The position numbers and the translations under genes were made by a program. Positions 1-9,185 of a stretch of 61,125 bases of DNA are shown here, piece after piece. How positions within the stretch are numbered: position 1 is the stretch's first letter; each line of letters starts with the position of its first letter. The notes under the pieces were generated by a model. The model had not been told where the DNA came from, searched no databases, and saw nothing but the letters and a program-made list of their open reading frames with translations. Source of the stretch: Hondaea fermentalgiana (Eukaryota > Sar > Bigyra > Thraustochytrida > Thraustochytriidae); NCBI GenBank assembly GCA_014084085.1, contig NPFB01000078.1:110935-172059 (forward strand), read 5' to 3'.

Positions 1-1208
1 ACATTGAAGCCTCCGGACGCGAGCGAGATCCGACTAAAGTCCCACGTTGATGCGTTTACAAACTCGCTGAACTTGACCATGAGCGTACCATTGTTGAGGT
101 CCAGACTCGCATCCACGAATGTTGGAGATGTTACATCCATCGCAAGAGTAACGTTCTGAGCGCTCACAGAGTCGGCATCGTTGCCCGCAAAGTCCTTCAC
201 AAAGCCTACTGTCAAATGCAGTAATACATCGCTTCCAGCTGCAACTTCGGACGTTAGGAACGCCCGATGCTCTTCCGTGACTTGAAGAGAGAGCTGGAAG
301 TCGTCCTCAGAGTCGAGTAAGGTCGACCCTACCAAGGCTTGGTTAAAGTCCCCACTTTGAAGGAAAACATAGTCGTCTCTCCAAGAGGTCGCGTTCACGA
401 ACTCGTTGTAAGAAAGTGTTAACGTCCCGTTGTTCAAGTTAAGCTCAGCCAAAGTCAGCCCTGGGCCCGTGCTATCTTTGGTAACCGTGACGGAACTGCC
501 ATTGGAGACAGTATTTATATTGCCACTTGTATCGGCGAGCGCTCCTGCACGAAGATCAAGTGAAACGACTTCATCTTGAGCTGCAAGCTGTGCAAGGAAG
601 CTTCGATGGGACTCCGAAAGATCAAGTACGAGCACTTCATCCAACTGATCATCTGAAATTGCATCATCCGAAAGCGGAACGGTAGAGCCCCCGGAAATCA
701 AATCTGCGAAACCGCCGTCCCACGTGGTGGCATCAATGTATTCATCGAAATGAATCTCCAAGTGTCCAGAGTTGAGGTCCAGCGTTGCTTGCAATGGGAT
801 ATCAGGTCCTTGCGTGTCAGCGGTAACAGTGACTGCATACGCTGAAGCCGTGCTATCGATACCTCCTGAATCACGAAAGGCACCCGCTTGTGCCTTGACA
901 TCAAGAGTGGTGGATTGTAAAGCATCCTTTGCTGCATTGTGCTGCTCTGGCGTCATATCTGCAGAAACGATTTGTTCATCGCTGTCAACGACGAGACTCG
1001 TCATGAGGTCGAGCGTGAACAAGGAATCTCCTGTGTCATTCCGCGCGATAGTCACTAGCGTTGCCGCTTCAACAGAGGCAATGTCGGAGACCCCAATATC
1101 GAGTGCGCCGGTGTTTAGGTTTATCGAAGCAGCGGTAAGCTCAGGAGCTGCCGCACGGGCACATGCCGCTGTCAAGAGTCCTATCACAGCTATTGTAGCT
1201 CGAACCAT
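1..1208 (-). CDS. Giant repeat adhesin, N-terminal part (partial, runs off left edge)
   Basis: An open frame of 402 codons reads leftwards from the ATG at 1208 to base 1 with no stop. It begins with a signal peptide (MVRATIAVIGLLTAACARAA, then APEL), so the product is secreted or on the surface. About three and a half Ig-like beta-sandwich units follow. The first is divergent. The later ones carry the same motifs as the plus-strand giant gene: DLNNGTL, FSEFVNAST, EEHRA, and DFAGND followed by TSPTFVDA. The last unit is almost identical to the first unit after the gap at 25285. It is either the 5' part of that same gene on a misoriented contig, or the start of a second, inverted paralogue. Such units resemble bacterial Ig-like repeats of large surface adhesins. 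The call as a secreted repeat protein is firm; the adhesive role is inferred. Confidence 0.85.
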   Translation of the reverse strand, partial: MVRATIAVIGLLTAACARAAAPELTAASINLNTGALDIGVSDIASVEAATLVTIARNDTGDSLFTLDLMTSLVVDSDEQIVSADMTPEQHNAAKDALQSTTLDVKAQAGAFRDSGGIDSTASAYAVTVTADTQGPDIPLQATLDLNSGHLEIHFDEYIDATTWDGGFADLISGGSTVPLSDDAISDDQLDEVLVLDLSESHRSFLAQLAAQDEVVSLDLRAGALADTSGNINTVSNGSSVTVTKDSTGPGLTLAELNLNNGTLTLSYNEFVNATSWRDDYVFLQSGDFNQALVGSTLLDSEDDFQLSLQVTEEHRAFLTSEVAAGSDVLLHLTVGFVKDFAGNDADSVSAQNVTLAMDVTSPTFVDASLDLNNGTLMVKFSEFVNASTWDFSRISLASGGFN

Positions 1209-1926
1209 GAGCGGCCTCCGAGGTTGACGGCCTGTGCACATGCGCGGTCTCGATGCTTGACGCGTCCACAAGAGACGTTCTCCCGTCATGCTTCCCGAGC
1301 AAGCTCGAGCTTCTTGAAGCAGCTCGTTGTTTCTGCCGTGCCCCGAAGACGTTGGTCTGGGACGTTTGGTCAGCGTGCGGCTCATCGTTCCGAGCCGCCA
1401 ACCCCGAGCTCAATCTCCTGCTCCTCGCGCCGGGCTCCAGCCTCAGCCCGCGCGTCTGCGCGCTTGCGTGAATGTGAAGGACCCTTTTCCTGCTCCCGCA
1501 AGGGCCCGCGCCCGTAGCTCACGCGCTGCCTGCCTGGGAGCTTTTGGGCTTGGTGTTCAATCTGCCTCTGCAAATGGCGTTAAAGTCCGTTGAGATTCCA
1601 TTAGCATCTCAATAGGCAGTGTGCAAGACAGGTCCCTGGGCCTGGACCCAACAGCGGCCGATCGAGCACCGCGGCGTGGACAAATTCGAGGCGAGGTCCA
1701 AGAGGCAAACAAAAAAACATCGACGGCCTAGCCTTGAGGAAAAAAAAGAGTGCTTACATTTTGGAAAAGAAATTGGGCTTGAAGCCGAGAAGCAAAACTG
1801 CTACTGCTCGTACGTATACCATGGAGCGCTGAGAGACCGTGCGTCTGCATCGACTTGGTGCTGTGCTTAGGTCATGCGCTTTTTCTAATCAAGATAAAGA
1901 TCGAAAGGCGCAGAGCGTGTCGTAGC
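1209..1926. other. Intergenic, adhesin 5' flank and protease 3' flank
   Basis: 718 bp between the adhesin start and the protease stop, both on the minus strand. It should contain the protease 3'UTR and the adhesin promoter. Bases 1360-1620 are C-rich with short overlapping open frames and no protein-like translation. I see no RNA gene. Confidence 0.6.
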
Positions 1927-3459
1927 TCAAAAATTGTTCATCGCCAAGACGGTGAGAACTAAGCTGGCAAGGAGCGCAAGGTTGGCTCCCTGCAAGGTCT
2001 TCGTTGCGGAGGAAGGGGCATTTCCACCTGAACCAGATGGCGCGGACGTGACTTGGGGGGTCTGCAGGTAGCTTGTACTTGCTGGATACGCGGCCATCAT
2101 GGAGACACCGAGCATGCCGCTGCAGGCAGGAGGCGCTGCGATGTCATCGTCGTCAATCATCTCAATCCGAACAAAACCATCTTCGCCCCATCGACTTCCC
2201 CACGAGTTTTTCACGATGAAATAAGGTGTTTCAGTGTCCATGCCTCCGTACCCGACAAGGAGAACTGCGTGGTTAAGCTCGCAGGATTCAGCTTCCATGG
2301 CTTCGGAACACTGACTCGCCATTAAAATTCCCGAGTCGTACGCATAAAAGCAGTCCGTAACAGCGATGGCGACCGAGATGGGGTGCGCGAGCAGCGTCTC
2401 GCGGAGGAGCGTCGAGCTTGCATATTTGCCAGAGGAAGACAACAGGCCACCGCCCTCATCCGCAAGGCGCCGATTTGTGACTGCGGTTGCAACACCATCG
2501 CTGGCGAGGACTTCTTGGCAAGACGAGGTGACACCTGAAGATGCATCGGTGAATGGATACGTCGATAGCAAAGCGAGAGCGTTGTCACTCGAGTATGCGT
2601 AGCTACCACCCCAGACATACTGGTAATTGCCCCCGTTGCAGCCGGCATTCACATTTGACTCCGTATCGCACGAGACAAGCTGCTGCGGCGAGAGAACGTA
2701 CGAGTAATTTCCACCGTTCTGGATATAAGCCATGGCGGAAATCATCTCAGCCGCAGAAAATGCCCAGCAACCGCCGCAGTTGCCCTGGTTCTGCACGCTC
2801 TCCGAGACCGCTGAGCCGACCCAGGAGAATTCGGAGGGATCCGAAAGTCTGCGCGCCCCGTCGGGCCCCGTCAAATTCGCGGGGGCAGGGGCAGTGGTTT
2901 GCAGCTCGCCAATGACTGCGCTGACATTTTCCGCTCCGACGAGACCACTAAAAGGGATCTTTTCGTCTCCAGCAAGGAAACTAAAGAGATTTGTGTCAAA
3001 GGACGCAGGTTCATTTCCGCCCGCGGTGATCGCATTCAGTTCGGCGACCTTTTCGTGCGACCGCCTAAACATACAGAGACGCAGCTTGGCGAGAGGGGAG
3101 TTGTTCAGAATCTCGACGATGCCATTGACAATCGAGAGGTCAAGGTCCAAGGGATCCACCCCGAGGTCTCCAAGCGTGCTGGTAAGATCCATCACAACGT
3201 CACTGGCGAGGGTATTAAGGATCGAGGTCAAAAGCGAATCATCACAGTTTTCAGCTTCGAGCATCGCCTCGGCGTCCTCGTCCGACGTGGTGAGGAGGTC
3301 GAGTTCCAGCGAGTCCAGCCGCCTGCTTCTTCCCGTGCTCCCATCCGCCCCGTCGTCGACACCCAGCCTCGTCGCCGTCCTCGGTTCGGCCTTCACGACC
3401 AGCACCTGCAGCGCGCACAAGCCGGCGAGAACCAGCCTTAACGTCGAGGCCATCTTCAT
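1927..3459 (-). CDS. Secreted papain-like (C1A) cysteine protease with GPI-anchor-like tail
   Basis: 510-residue papain-family peptidase. I start it at the ATG at 3459 (MKMASTLRLVLAGL...), which gives a clean signal peptide; the frame stays open upstream but is Arg/Ala-rich, unlike protein. A propeptide of about 200 residues includes an NLFSFLAGDE segment reminiscent of the I29 inhibitor. Catalytic elements are all present: the oxyanion Gln and nucleophile in NQGNCGGCWAF (Gln225, Cys231), His397 in LNHAVLLVGYG, and Asn418 in VKNSWGSRWGEDGF. The active-site loop reads CGGCW rather than the usual CGSCW. After the domain comes a Ser/Gly/Pro linker and a hydrophobic 20-residue C-terminus ending NNF with no basic tail, which looks like a GPI-attachment signal. 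It probably acts at the cell surface or in an endolysosome. It lies just upstream of the adhesin gene on the same strand. Confidence 0.92.
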   Translation of the reverse strand: MKMASTLRLVLAGLCALQVLVVKAEPRTATRLGVDDGADGSTGRSRRLDSLELDLLTTSDEDAEAMLEAENCDDSLLTSILNTLASDVVMDLTSTLGDLGVDPLDLDLSIVNGIVEILNNSPLAKLRLCMFRRSHEKVAELNAITAGGNEPASFDTNLFSFLAGDEKIPFSGLVGAENVSAVIGELQTTAPAPANLTGPDGARRLSDPSEFSWVGSAVSESVQNQGNCGGCWAFSAAEMISAMAYIQNGGNYSYVLSPQQLVSCDTESNVNAGCNGGNYQYVWGGSYAYSSDNALALLSTYPFTDASSGVTSSCQEVLASDGVATAVTNRRLADEGGGLLSSSGKYASSTLLRETLLAHPISVAIAVTDCFYAYDSGILMASQCSEAMEAESCELNHAVLLVGYGGMDTETPYFIVKNSWGSRWGEDGFVRIEMIDDDDIAAPPACSGMLGVSMMAAYPASTSYLQTPQVTSAPSGSGGNAPSSATKTLQGANLALLASLVLTVLAMNNF

Positions 3460-4409
3460 CCCCCTCTCCACAAACCCAAGCGCCGCCCACGCCGCCCGCC
3501 CGCCCGCCCGCTCCTCCCTCCGCGCCGTCCGCCTGCCCGCTCGCCCGCCTCGCGCCGCCCGCCTCGCGCCCGCCCGCGGCCTCCTCCGCGCGCGTGCCGA
3601 TCGCTTTGCCTGTTTCGGGTCTGAAACGGCGATCACAAGCGCACTGTACAATACAATACAATACAATAGGCCTACTAGGTACAACACAATCCAATCCTGC
3701 GTCGATCACTCACTGTCAATCAGTCAGTCACAAAGTGCGCGGCATCCTGGACCATCTCCGAGCAGGACCGGCGCGGAGGCGGCCTGTGGTGGACCGGACC
3801 ATCCACCCACGCACGAGTCGGGCACTCCTCGGCGCGGATGGACCGCGTCCAGCTGCTGCTGCTGCCGTGGTCTTCGATCGATGGATGGCGAGGCGGCGAG
3901 AGGAGTTTCGTTCGATCCGTCCTGCGCGGAGGCCGGTACGGAAAACACGACGTGCGGGTGGGTTCGCCTACCTGGAGCCTGGACACTCCTCGCGACCCTA
4001 ACGAGTGTACTAACTTAGGGCCAAGACGCCAGACCCTCTGCATTGCGTCGAACCTGGGAAGCGGGCCAACGCCGGCGACCTGAGCATTGGCTTCATCGAG
4101 TAGCAGCAAGGCTGACAGTGCGTGGGTAGTTAGTTAGTTAGTTAGTGGGTCTAGGCCAGGAGGCCTGAGCCGGCAGCAGCGACGCGGGGATGGATGTGCA
4201 CGGGCAGAAGAGTCAGTCAGTCGGTCAGCGTGAGAAGGACGGGTAGCATAAATGTACATTTCTTAGAGACGGATTGAATACAGCAGACGCGGACGGCGAA
4301 TAGTGAGAGGGACGATGGGTGCTTGGTGAAGCACGCAGTCAAGTATCACCCGGACATCCTCTTCACGTTTCTTTTCAAGTTTACAAATGAGGACAACCTG
4401 GTCACGAGG
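3460..4409. other. Intergenic, protease 5' flank and ZSWIM7 3' flank
   Basis: 950 bp. It contains a C/G-rich stretch just upstream of the protease start (3470-3600), an (ATACA)n run at 3649-3668 and a (TAGT)n run at 4126-4146. No protein-like frame or RNA gene was seen. Confidence 0.6.
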
Positions 4410-4886
4410 TCAGCGGCTGGAAAGATGCTTGGCAAAATCTTCATCGTTGACGATGATTTCCTCCGAGACGCCAAGCGCGTCTGCGAGAGCCGCGGCGACA
4501 AGATGTTTGCACATGGGTACATCGACGGCCTCTGCTCTTGAGACGAAATCTCTACAGCTGCAGAACCCCTCGACGCAAAGGTAGACGGACTGCACGCCGC
4601 AGACATGATAACACGTTCTCCTGGAGCGTCGCGCAACGAACCTGCGCACGGCATTGGCGCGGTCCTTGGGTTTGCAAACCGCGAGTGCCCTGTCCAAGAG
4701 GTCAGGACCCACGAGGGCGTCGAGCGCCAGAGCGCTGGCAAAAGCCTTTTCTTCGCATTTTCGACGCGCCTCGCGCGCGGCGTCCTGCTCTGCTGTTCCT
4801 CTGGCCTCCGCGACGGCCTTGTCGGCTTCGTCCAGCGCGAGCAGCCGGGCCCCGGCCTCGGCGAGCAGCTGCTGCGCTGCCTGCAT
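4410..4886 (-). CDS. SWIM-type zinc finger protein, ZSWIM7/SWS1-like
   Basis: 158 residues from the ATG at 4886 (MQAAQQLLAEAGARLLALDE). The open frame extends 144 codons further upstream, but that part overlaps the promoter and 5' end of the divergent DnaJ gene and is Arg/Ser-rich, so I reject it. An N-terminal helical, Ala/Glu-rich half is followed by the zinc-binding SWIM signature. This has the form CxC...CxH, seen as FCSCRDF then VPMCKHLVAAALADAL. Size, domain position and the CKHL-xAA end match the ZSWIM7/SWS1 family. In yeast and animals these proteins form the Shu-type complex with RAD51 paralogues and promote homologous recombination. Assignment rests on the SWIM motif plus length. 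Another short SWIM protein is possible. Confidence 0.72.
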   Translation of the reverse strand: MQAAQQLLAEAGARLLALDEADKAVAEARGTAEQDAAREARRKCEEKAFASALALDALVGPDLLDRALAVCKPKDRANAVRRFVARRSRRTCYHVCGVQSVYLCVEGFCSCRDFVSRAEAVDVPMCKHLVAAALADALGVSEEIIVNDEDFAKHLSSR

Positions 4887-5267
4887 CTCTGCACCCCAAG
4901 AGGGCGCTTCGCAACCGCGTGCAGGCCGGCACACAGGCAGGCTGGAGCAGCGCTGGGAAGCAGACGCTGCTCTGTTGCGCGCAGAGTAGCAGCAGGCCGC
5001 GCTGGTCCGCGCGCTCAGACGGAGTTGGAGTCGGAGACTGCTTGTGGAATTTGAATCTCGAGGAGGATTTGGTTTTGGATTTCGTTTCCGATCTCGTGAG
5101 CCAGAACCACTTCGGTCGGGCTCGCTCGAGCGCCTTGCCCCGGTCGTGCGTCGCGCGCTCGCTTGCGCTCGAGCTCGCGCCCGCGACCCGTGTGGACCTG
5201 GCGGGCGCCCGCCGTGTGGGCGAACAACAAGAAAGACGCCCTGAAGGTTGGCCCGCGGAGCGTCAGC
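4887..5267. promoter_or_regulatory. Bidirectional promoter region (ZSWIM7-like / DnaJ)
   Basis: 381 bp separate the two divergent start codons, so both promoters must lie here or inside the 5'UTRs. It is GC-rich with CTCGAG/GCTCGAGCTCG clusters near 5120-5180. No TATA box stands out. Confidence 0.45.
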
Positions 5268-5828
5268 ATGGCGCGCACGCACTACGAGGTGCTGGGCGTT
5301 GCGACCGACGCCTCGCACGAGGAGGTGAAACGCGCGTACAGGGAACTAGCACGCGCAACGCATCCGGACGTCTCGAACAATCCAGGGTCAGCCAAGGAGT
5401 TTGTGCGCGTCTCGGAGGCCTGGGAGGTCTTGGGCGCCTCAGGCTCGCGAAGGTCGTATGACCGCTCGCTTGAGAGCGCCCAAGGTCTCGGCCGCTTTCA
5501 CAGAAGCGCAACTCCGGGCAGCGCGTCTGCCTCGTACGGCGCTGGAGCCTCGCAGTCATCGTCGACACCACCGCCGCATTGGAATGCGAACCATGGTGCC
5601 GCGCCCGAGGCCGGCGAGGTGAACCGCTCCGCGAATTACATGAATCGCGAGAGTCGCCACTATTACAGGGCCAAAATAAATTATGCCAAGACTCCTGCGG
5701 AGCGTGCGAAGCGCATGAATGCGCGCCAGGCCAAGATATCGTCCTCATCAAACTTTGGACTTCGCGCGGCTGTACCGCTCGTCGGAATTGGCGCTTGGAC
5801 TTACTTTGCCTTTTCAACCCTCAACTAG
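5268..5828 (+). CDS. Small DnaJ-domain co-chaperone with C-terminal membrane anchor
   Basis: 186 residues from ATG 5268, chosen because the J-domain starts immediately (MARTHYEVLGVATDAS). J-domain residues 4-66 carry the HPD motif in ATHPDVSNN that stimulates Hsp70 ATPase. There is no Gly/Phe region, zinc finger or client-binding domain, so it is a type III J-protein. The centre is Ser/Ala-rich and low complexity. A basic segment (YYRAKINYAKTPAERAKRMNARQ) precedes a hydrophobic stretch at about 165-184 (LRAAVPLVGIGAWTYFAFST), consistent with a tail anchor that exposes the J-domain to the cytosol. The membrane (ER or mitochondrial outer) cannot be told. It diverges from the ZSWIM7-like gene and converges on eS21. 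Confidence 0.88.
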   Translation: MARTHYEVLGVATDASHEEVKRAYRELARATHPDVSNNPGSAKEFVRVSEAWEVLGASGSRRSYDRSLESAQGLGRFHRSATPGSASASYGAGASQSSSTPPPHWNANHGAAPEAGEVNRSANYMNRESRHYYRAKINYAKTPAERAKRMNARQAKISSSSNFGLRAAVPLVGIGAWTYFAFSTLN

Positions 5829-6088
5829 TCATCCGAGGGACCCAAAGTACTACAAGGTCATAGCAAGCAAGCAAGCAAGTGAGGTTTTCAAACGAAGGCC
5901 GGGTGCACGCGCGCACGTGTGGTGTGGTATGTTGTATTGAGTTGTTGTTGGTACTCGCGCTTAATTCTTTCTTTCTTTCCTCAAGCGGTCCATTCTGAGC
6001 CGACCAAACGTCAATCGAGAGCGCCTCAACGGGTGGGGAGTAAATAACAAAAGGACAGCGCAGAGAAGATCCTAACAATATAGAAGAT
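5829..6088. other. Convergent 3' intergenic region
   Basis: 260 bp between the DnaJ and eS21 stop codons, with an (AGCA)n run at 5861-5879. Nothing coding. Confidence 0.5.
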
Positions 6089-6093
6089 TTATT
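6088..6093 (-). promoter_or_regulatory. AATAAA poly(A) signal overlapping the eS21 stop codon
   Basis: On the minus strand the last codons read GAA TAA ATC, so the stop codon lies inside a canonical AATAAA hexamer. The same hexamer occurs after other genes here (22983, 41270, 43323, 57567), which supports its use as a polyadenylation signal. If used, it would give a very short 3'UTR. Confidence 0.45.
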
Positions 6094-6671
6094 CCTCCTC
6101 CTCCTCCTGGATCTTGCTCGCGAGAGCGGTGAGGGCCATGTCGCCTTCGCCCTTGGAGCGGATGTAGCCAGAGAGAGCGATGGGGGTGAACTTGCCAGTG
6201 TACAGGCCAGTGTCCGGGTCAACGTGGCCGACGTTGATCTGGATGGAGCCCTTGTCCTGGGAGGTGATGAGCCTCTTGGTCCACGAGCTATAGAAACCAA
6301 AGGTCACCAGCGATGGTCATTGTCATGAGGTAAAACCACCAGCAAAATTTTCGTTAGTCAATCTGCCGCACCATGCATGCGTCCAAAAACCTTCCTTCTC
6401 TCGAAACGCCTCGTCGCGGGCAGTCCCTCTCTCTCTCTGCGCATCTAATTATTCAACCCCGCGTCGTTTGCAGCCACGCAGACACTCGTCCTTCACGCGT
6501 CTCGCGCGCTCTCCTCCTGTCATCCCCCCGTCCCGTCGTCCTCTTCATCATCATCCCTCCATTTCTCCCTCCATCTCTCTCGCGCGCGCTAAACCGCGCG
6601 CGCGCGGGGGCGAGCACGTACCACTTGCGCGGGATGTAGAGGTCCACGTTCTCTCCGGCGTCGTTCTGCAT
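6089..6671 (-). CDS. RPS21: 40S ribosomal protein eS21 (RPS21), two exons
   Basis: Spliced gene: exon 1 is 6622-6671 and exon 2 is 6089-6287, joined across a 334-bp intron. Exon 1 encodes MQNDAGENVDLYIPRK, which matches the universal eS21 N-terminus. Exon 2 encodes SWTKRLITSQDKGSIQINV... to a run of five Glu at the end. The junction splits a Cys codon (TG|C), restoring the conserved PRKC of eS21. The product is 82 residues, against 83 in human. It is a component of the small ribosomal subunit. It is the only gene in the window where splicing is clearly required. It diverges from DRC10 at its 5' end. Confidence 0.95.
6288..6621 (-). other. Intron of RPS21
   Basis: On the minus strand the intron begins GTACGT and ends TTTCTATAG, so it has canonical GT-AG ends. 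It falls in phase 2 within the Cys codon after PRK. It is 334 bp and GA-rich on the coding strand. Removal restores a full-length conserved protein, which is strong evidence. Confidence 0.93.
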
Positions 6672-6942
6672 GGTGGCGGGCTTGCGCGGGCTTCTCTCCT
6701 GCTGCTGGTGCTCCCTTGCGTGCGGCTGGCGCTTTGCTTGCCTGCCTCGCCTCTCCTTGCCTCTCCTTGCTTGCCTCCCTCGCCCTCGCCTCCTTCTCCT
6801 CCTCTCCTTCTGCTCCCGCCCCCTTCGCCGCCTCCCCGCTTTGCGACCGTGGCGGGCCTAAACTTGGGTGGCCGCCGGCGCCGCATCCGCATGCCTCGGC
6901 CGCCGGCGCGCCGGAGGGAGGCCCTCGGAGGCGGGGGATGTG

Positions 6943-6986
<44 letters not shown>

Positions 6987-7469
6987 CGCGCAGGCCGGCC
7001 GGCCTCTGCGGAGCCGCGCCCCGCCGGGGCCTGCGAGCGCGGCACGGCGAGATGCGGCGTCGCATGCCAGGGAGGGCGCGGCGTGGCATCTACCTCGCCA
7101 GCAGTGGCACCGGGGGTAGGGTTGACGCGACTTCGGCGCGGAAGAGCGCCGGAAAGTATCCGTTCGCTGCGGGGCTGGAGGGAGGGGTCCCCGCGCACAT
7201 GGGGTGTGCGGAAGGAGGGTGTGCACTTGTGGTTCGTTTTTCGTCGGTCGCCGTGCCCGGTACACAAGTGGCGCGTTATTCTTTGAGAGCGGGTCTGGCT
7301 GGAGCAACGTGCTCCCGCCGGCGGCGGCAGCGGCTGCAGCAGTAGCAGCAACGCACACGCAGATTCTGAAGAAGAAGGACGGAGAAGCGAGGAAGATCGT
7401 CAGCGGCGGAAGTGGAGCCGCGAACGGCCGCGCGGTCCGCTCTCGGCGTGCACTGCGCAGCGAGGCGCG
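6672..7469. other. Divergent intergenic region eS21/DRC10 with (CAGG)n microsatellite
   Basis: 798 bp between divergent start codons. It holds C/T-rich tracts (6740-6850) and about 11 perfect CAGG units at 6943-6986, and is very GC-rich around them. Overlapping open frames here are microsatellite artefacts. It presumably includes both promoters. Confidence 0.6.
6943..6986. repeat. (CAGG)n microsatellite
   Basis: About eleven uninterrupted tetranucleotide units. A related CAGG/CGGG/CAGA mixture recurs upstream of the EH-domain gene at 60395-60445. Confidence 0.95.
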
Positions 7470-8774
7470 ATGGAGAAACTCTCGCACGTGGAGGCGCAGC
7501 GAGTCATTGGCGTTCTAGGAGATACGCTAGAGCAATTGGCTTGCCTTGCGCAGGTTCCGGAGCATGCGAGCTCGAACGTTTTTCAAGCGCTCGAGGCGCG
7601 AGACCGACGTGAAGTTGCCTCGTGTCTCGAGTCGCAGTTCCAGTACGAGGAGGCGCTCGTCGTAGCGCAAGAGCAATGCCGAAGCGTTGATACCCTCAAT
7701 CAAATTGAGAAAAAGCTGCGCACCAATACTCGCGCACTTTGCCGTGCTCTGCGCGACGATGCTGTCGCGCGTCAGACGCTCGAGGACATTGTCGCCTATG
7801 GAGAGTCCAAGCTAGCCGATGATGAAGATATCGATGACGCGCCGAGCACGGTGAATGGCAGCAACACAGCCCGTGCCAGCCATTTGGGTGGGGAGAATAA
7901 GTCCGGAAAGGGTCCCAGTGGAAACCGTGTCGAAGTGAGCAGCGACGAGGAAAAGGAGCAAGGTGAATTCGAAGAGGGAGCAGCTTTTGCACCCAAGGAG
8001 GTGACGAGCGAGGTCTTGGCGGACTGGCTCGGTGGCTTGCGCAACGTTGTCTTTAAAGCGCTGACCACCACTGTGGAGGAGGAGCACGCAGAAAAAGAGC
8101 TCTTGCAGAGTGTCTCTTCACGCAAACACGAAGCTGAGGAGGACCGCAGCACACTTGAGAGCGAACTCGCCATTGCTCGGCGGAACCGCAACCGCATGGT
8201 GAGCGAGCTCGACGCTCACGTGCGCAAACTAGAGACCGAACTGCGCGAAATCAAGCACGCTGCAGACGAAGAGGAGGCGCAGCTGGAGCTGGAAATTAGC
8301 ACGAAGCGAAAGGCGCTCGATGACGAGCACGCCCAGATCTGCGAGACACTGCGCACAGAGGAGAAAAAGCTGAATGAGGAACTCGCGAAGCTGACCACGG
8401 AGATGGAGGAGAAGGAGACTTCGCTCGGCAAGAAGAAGAACAAGGCACAGGCTGAAGTGAATGGACAAATTGACCGTTTTGACACCGATCTCGGTGCGAA
8501 ACGCGATGAACTCGAGCGTTTGCGCGCTCAGTTTGATGCCGAGAGTGCGAAACTCGACAAGCTCGAGGACCACTTTGCCCGCGTCGATGCTGAAAATGCA
8601 CGCATTGCGGAGGAGGAGGCCAAGTGGGCCGAATACATGTACGAGCAGACTGCCCAAGAGCGCGCACGAGACCATGGCGCTGCGTCAGTGCAAAAGCTAT
8701 TCCGGGGCTATGTCGCCCGAGCCGAGGTGCAAAATCTTCAAAAGAAGGGCAAGAAGGGTGGCAAGAAAAAGTAG
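7470..8774 (+). CDS. DRC10: Dynein regulatory complex subunit 10 (IQCD)
   Basis: 434 residues from ATG 7470. The N-terminus (LSHVEAQRVIGVLGDTLEQL) aligns with the start of the DRC10/IQCD conserved region. Residues about 195-400 form a long charged coiled coil; the segment KKKNKAQAEVNGQIDRFDTD and what follows track the human IQCD coiled coil closely. The protein ends with one calmodulin-type IQ motif (SVQKLFRGYVARAEV) and a Lys/Gly tail (KKGKKGGKKK), exactly as in IQCD, and the length is nearly the same (449 in human). DRC10 is part of the nexin-dynein regulatory complex of motile axonemes, so this organism should make flagellated cells. Residues 130-180 are an acidic low-complexity insertion. 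Confidence 0.9.
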   Translation: MEKLSHVEAQRVIGVLGDTLEQLACLAQVPEHASSNVFQALEARDRREVASCLESQFQYEEALVVAQEQCRSVDTLNQIEKKLRTNTRALCRALRDDAVARQTLEDIVAYGESKLADDEDIDDAPSTVNGSNTARASHLGGENKSGKGPSGNRVEVSSDEEKEQGEFEEGAAFAPKEVTSEVLADWLGGLRNVVFKALTTTVEEEHAEKELLQSVSSRKHEAEEDRSTLESELAIARRNRNRMVSELDAHVRKLETELREIKHAADEEEAQLELEISTKRKALDDEHAQICETLRTEEKKLNEELAKLTTEMEEKETSLGKKKNKAQAEVNGQIDRFDTDLGAKRDELERLRAQFDAESAKLDKLEDHFARVDAENARIAEEEAKWAEYMYEQTAQERARDHGAASVQKLFRGYVARAEVQNLQKKGKKGGKKK

Positions 8775-9185
8775 ACGAATCATGCTTTTCGCCCCATCCC
8801 GGAATCGATTGTTGTAAGCTATTCATGATTTTGTGCGACCTCTCCCCCCCCCAAAAGATAGGCCTTGTCAAAGAAACAAAACAAAACACAATACAATGCA
8901 ATGCAAAAACGAACAGAAACAAGAACAATTATTCTTCTCTTTCTTCTTTTCTGTCCAAACGAGCGATCGCTTTGCTTTTTCATGAAAAACTATGAAGAAA
9001 CTGGCAACAAGACTTTTTACATACCCGCGTGCATGTACTGATTGCAATAGCTTTAGCTAACGAATACGGGGAGATTGGTAAAAAAAAGTGTGCATATCCA
9101 TTTACATGAGGTGTAGCATCGCGCTTGCTTGCACTTGCGTATACAATCTCACAAGCCGGCGAGCGACCCATTTTGCTAATTACGA
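8775..9185. other. Convergent 3' intergenic region DRC10/PAP2
   Basis: 411 bp and AT-richer than the genes. It contains an (ACAAA/ACAAT)n run at 8875-8900 and T/C-rich 3'UTR-like sequence. No coding signal. Confidence 0.6.

Noticed and set aside
2732..4018. 428-codon plus-strand frame antisense to the cysteine protease
   Set aside because: Ser/Arg/Pro-rich shadow with no domain. The protease reads through the same DNA on the minus strand.
4538..5461. 307-codon plus-strand frame over ZSWIM7-like and DnaJ genes
   Set aside because: Arg-rich shadow overlapping two supported genes in other frames.
6040..6075. U6-snRNA-like string GCAGAGAAGAT
   Set aside because: Only the short hexanucleotide core matches. 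The following conserved bases and flanking stems are missing, and it lies in a 3'UTR.
6468..7487. Several 200-270-codon frames around the (CAGG)n repeat, both strands
   Set aside because: Their length comes from the stop-free microsatellite and GC-rich flanks. The same region gives equally long frames on both strands.
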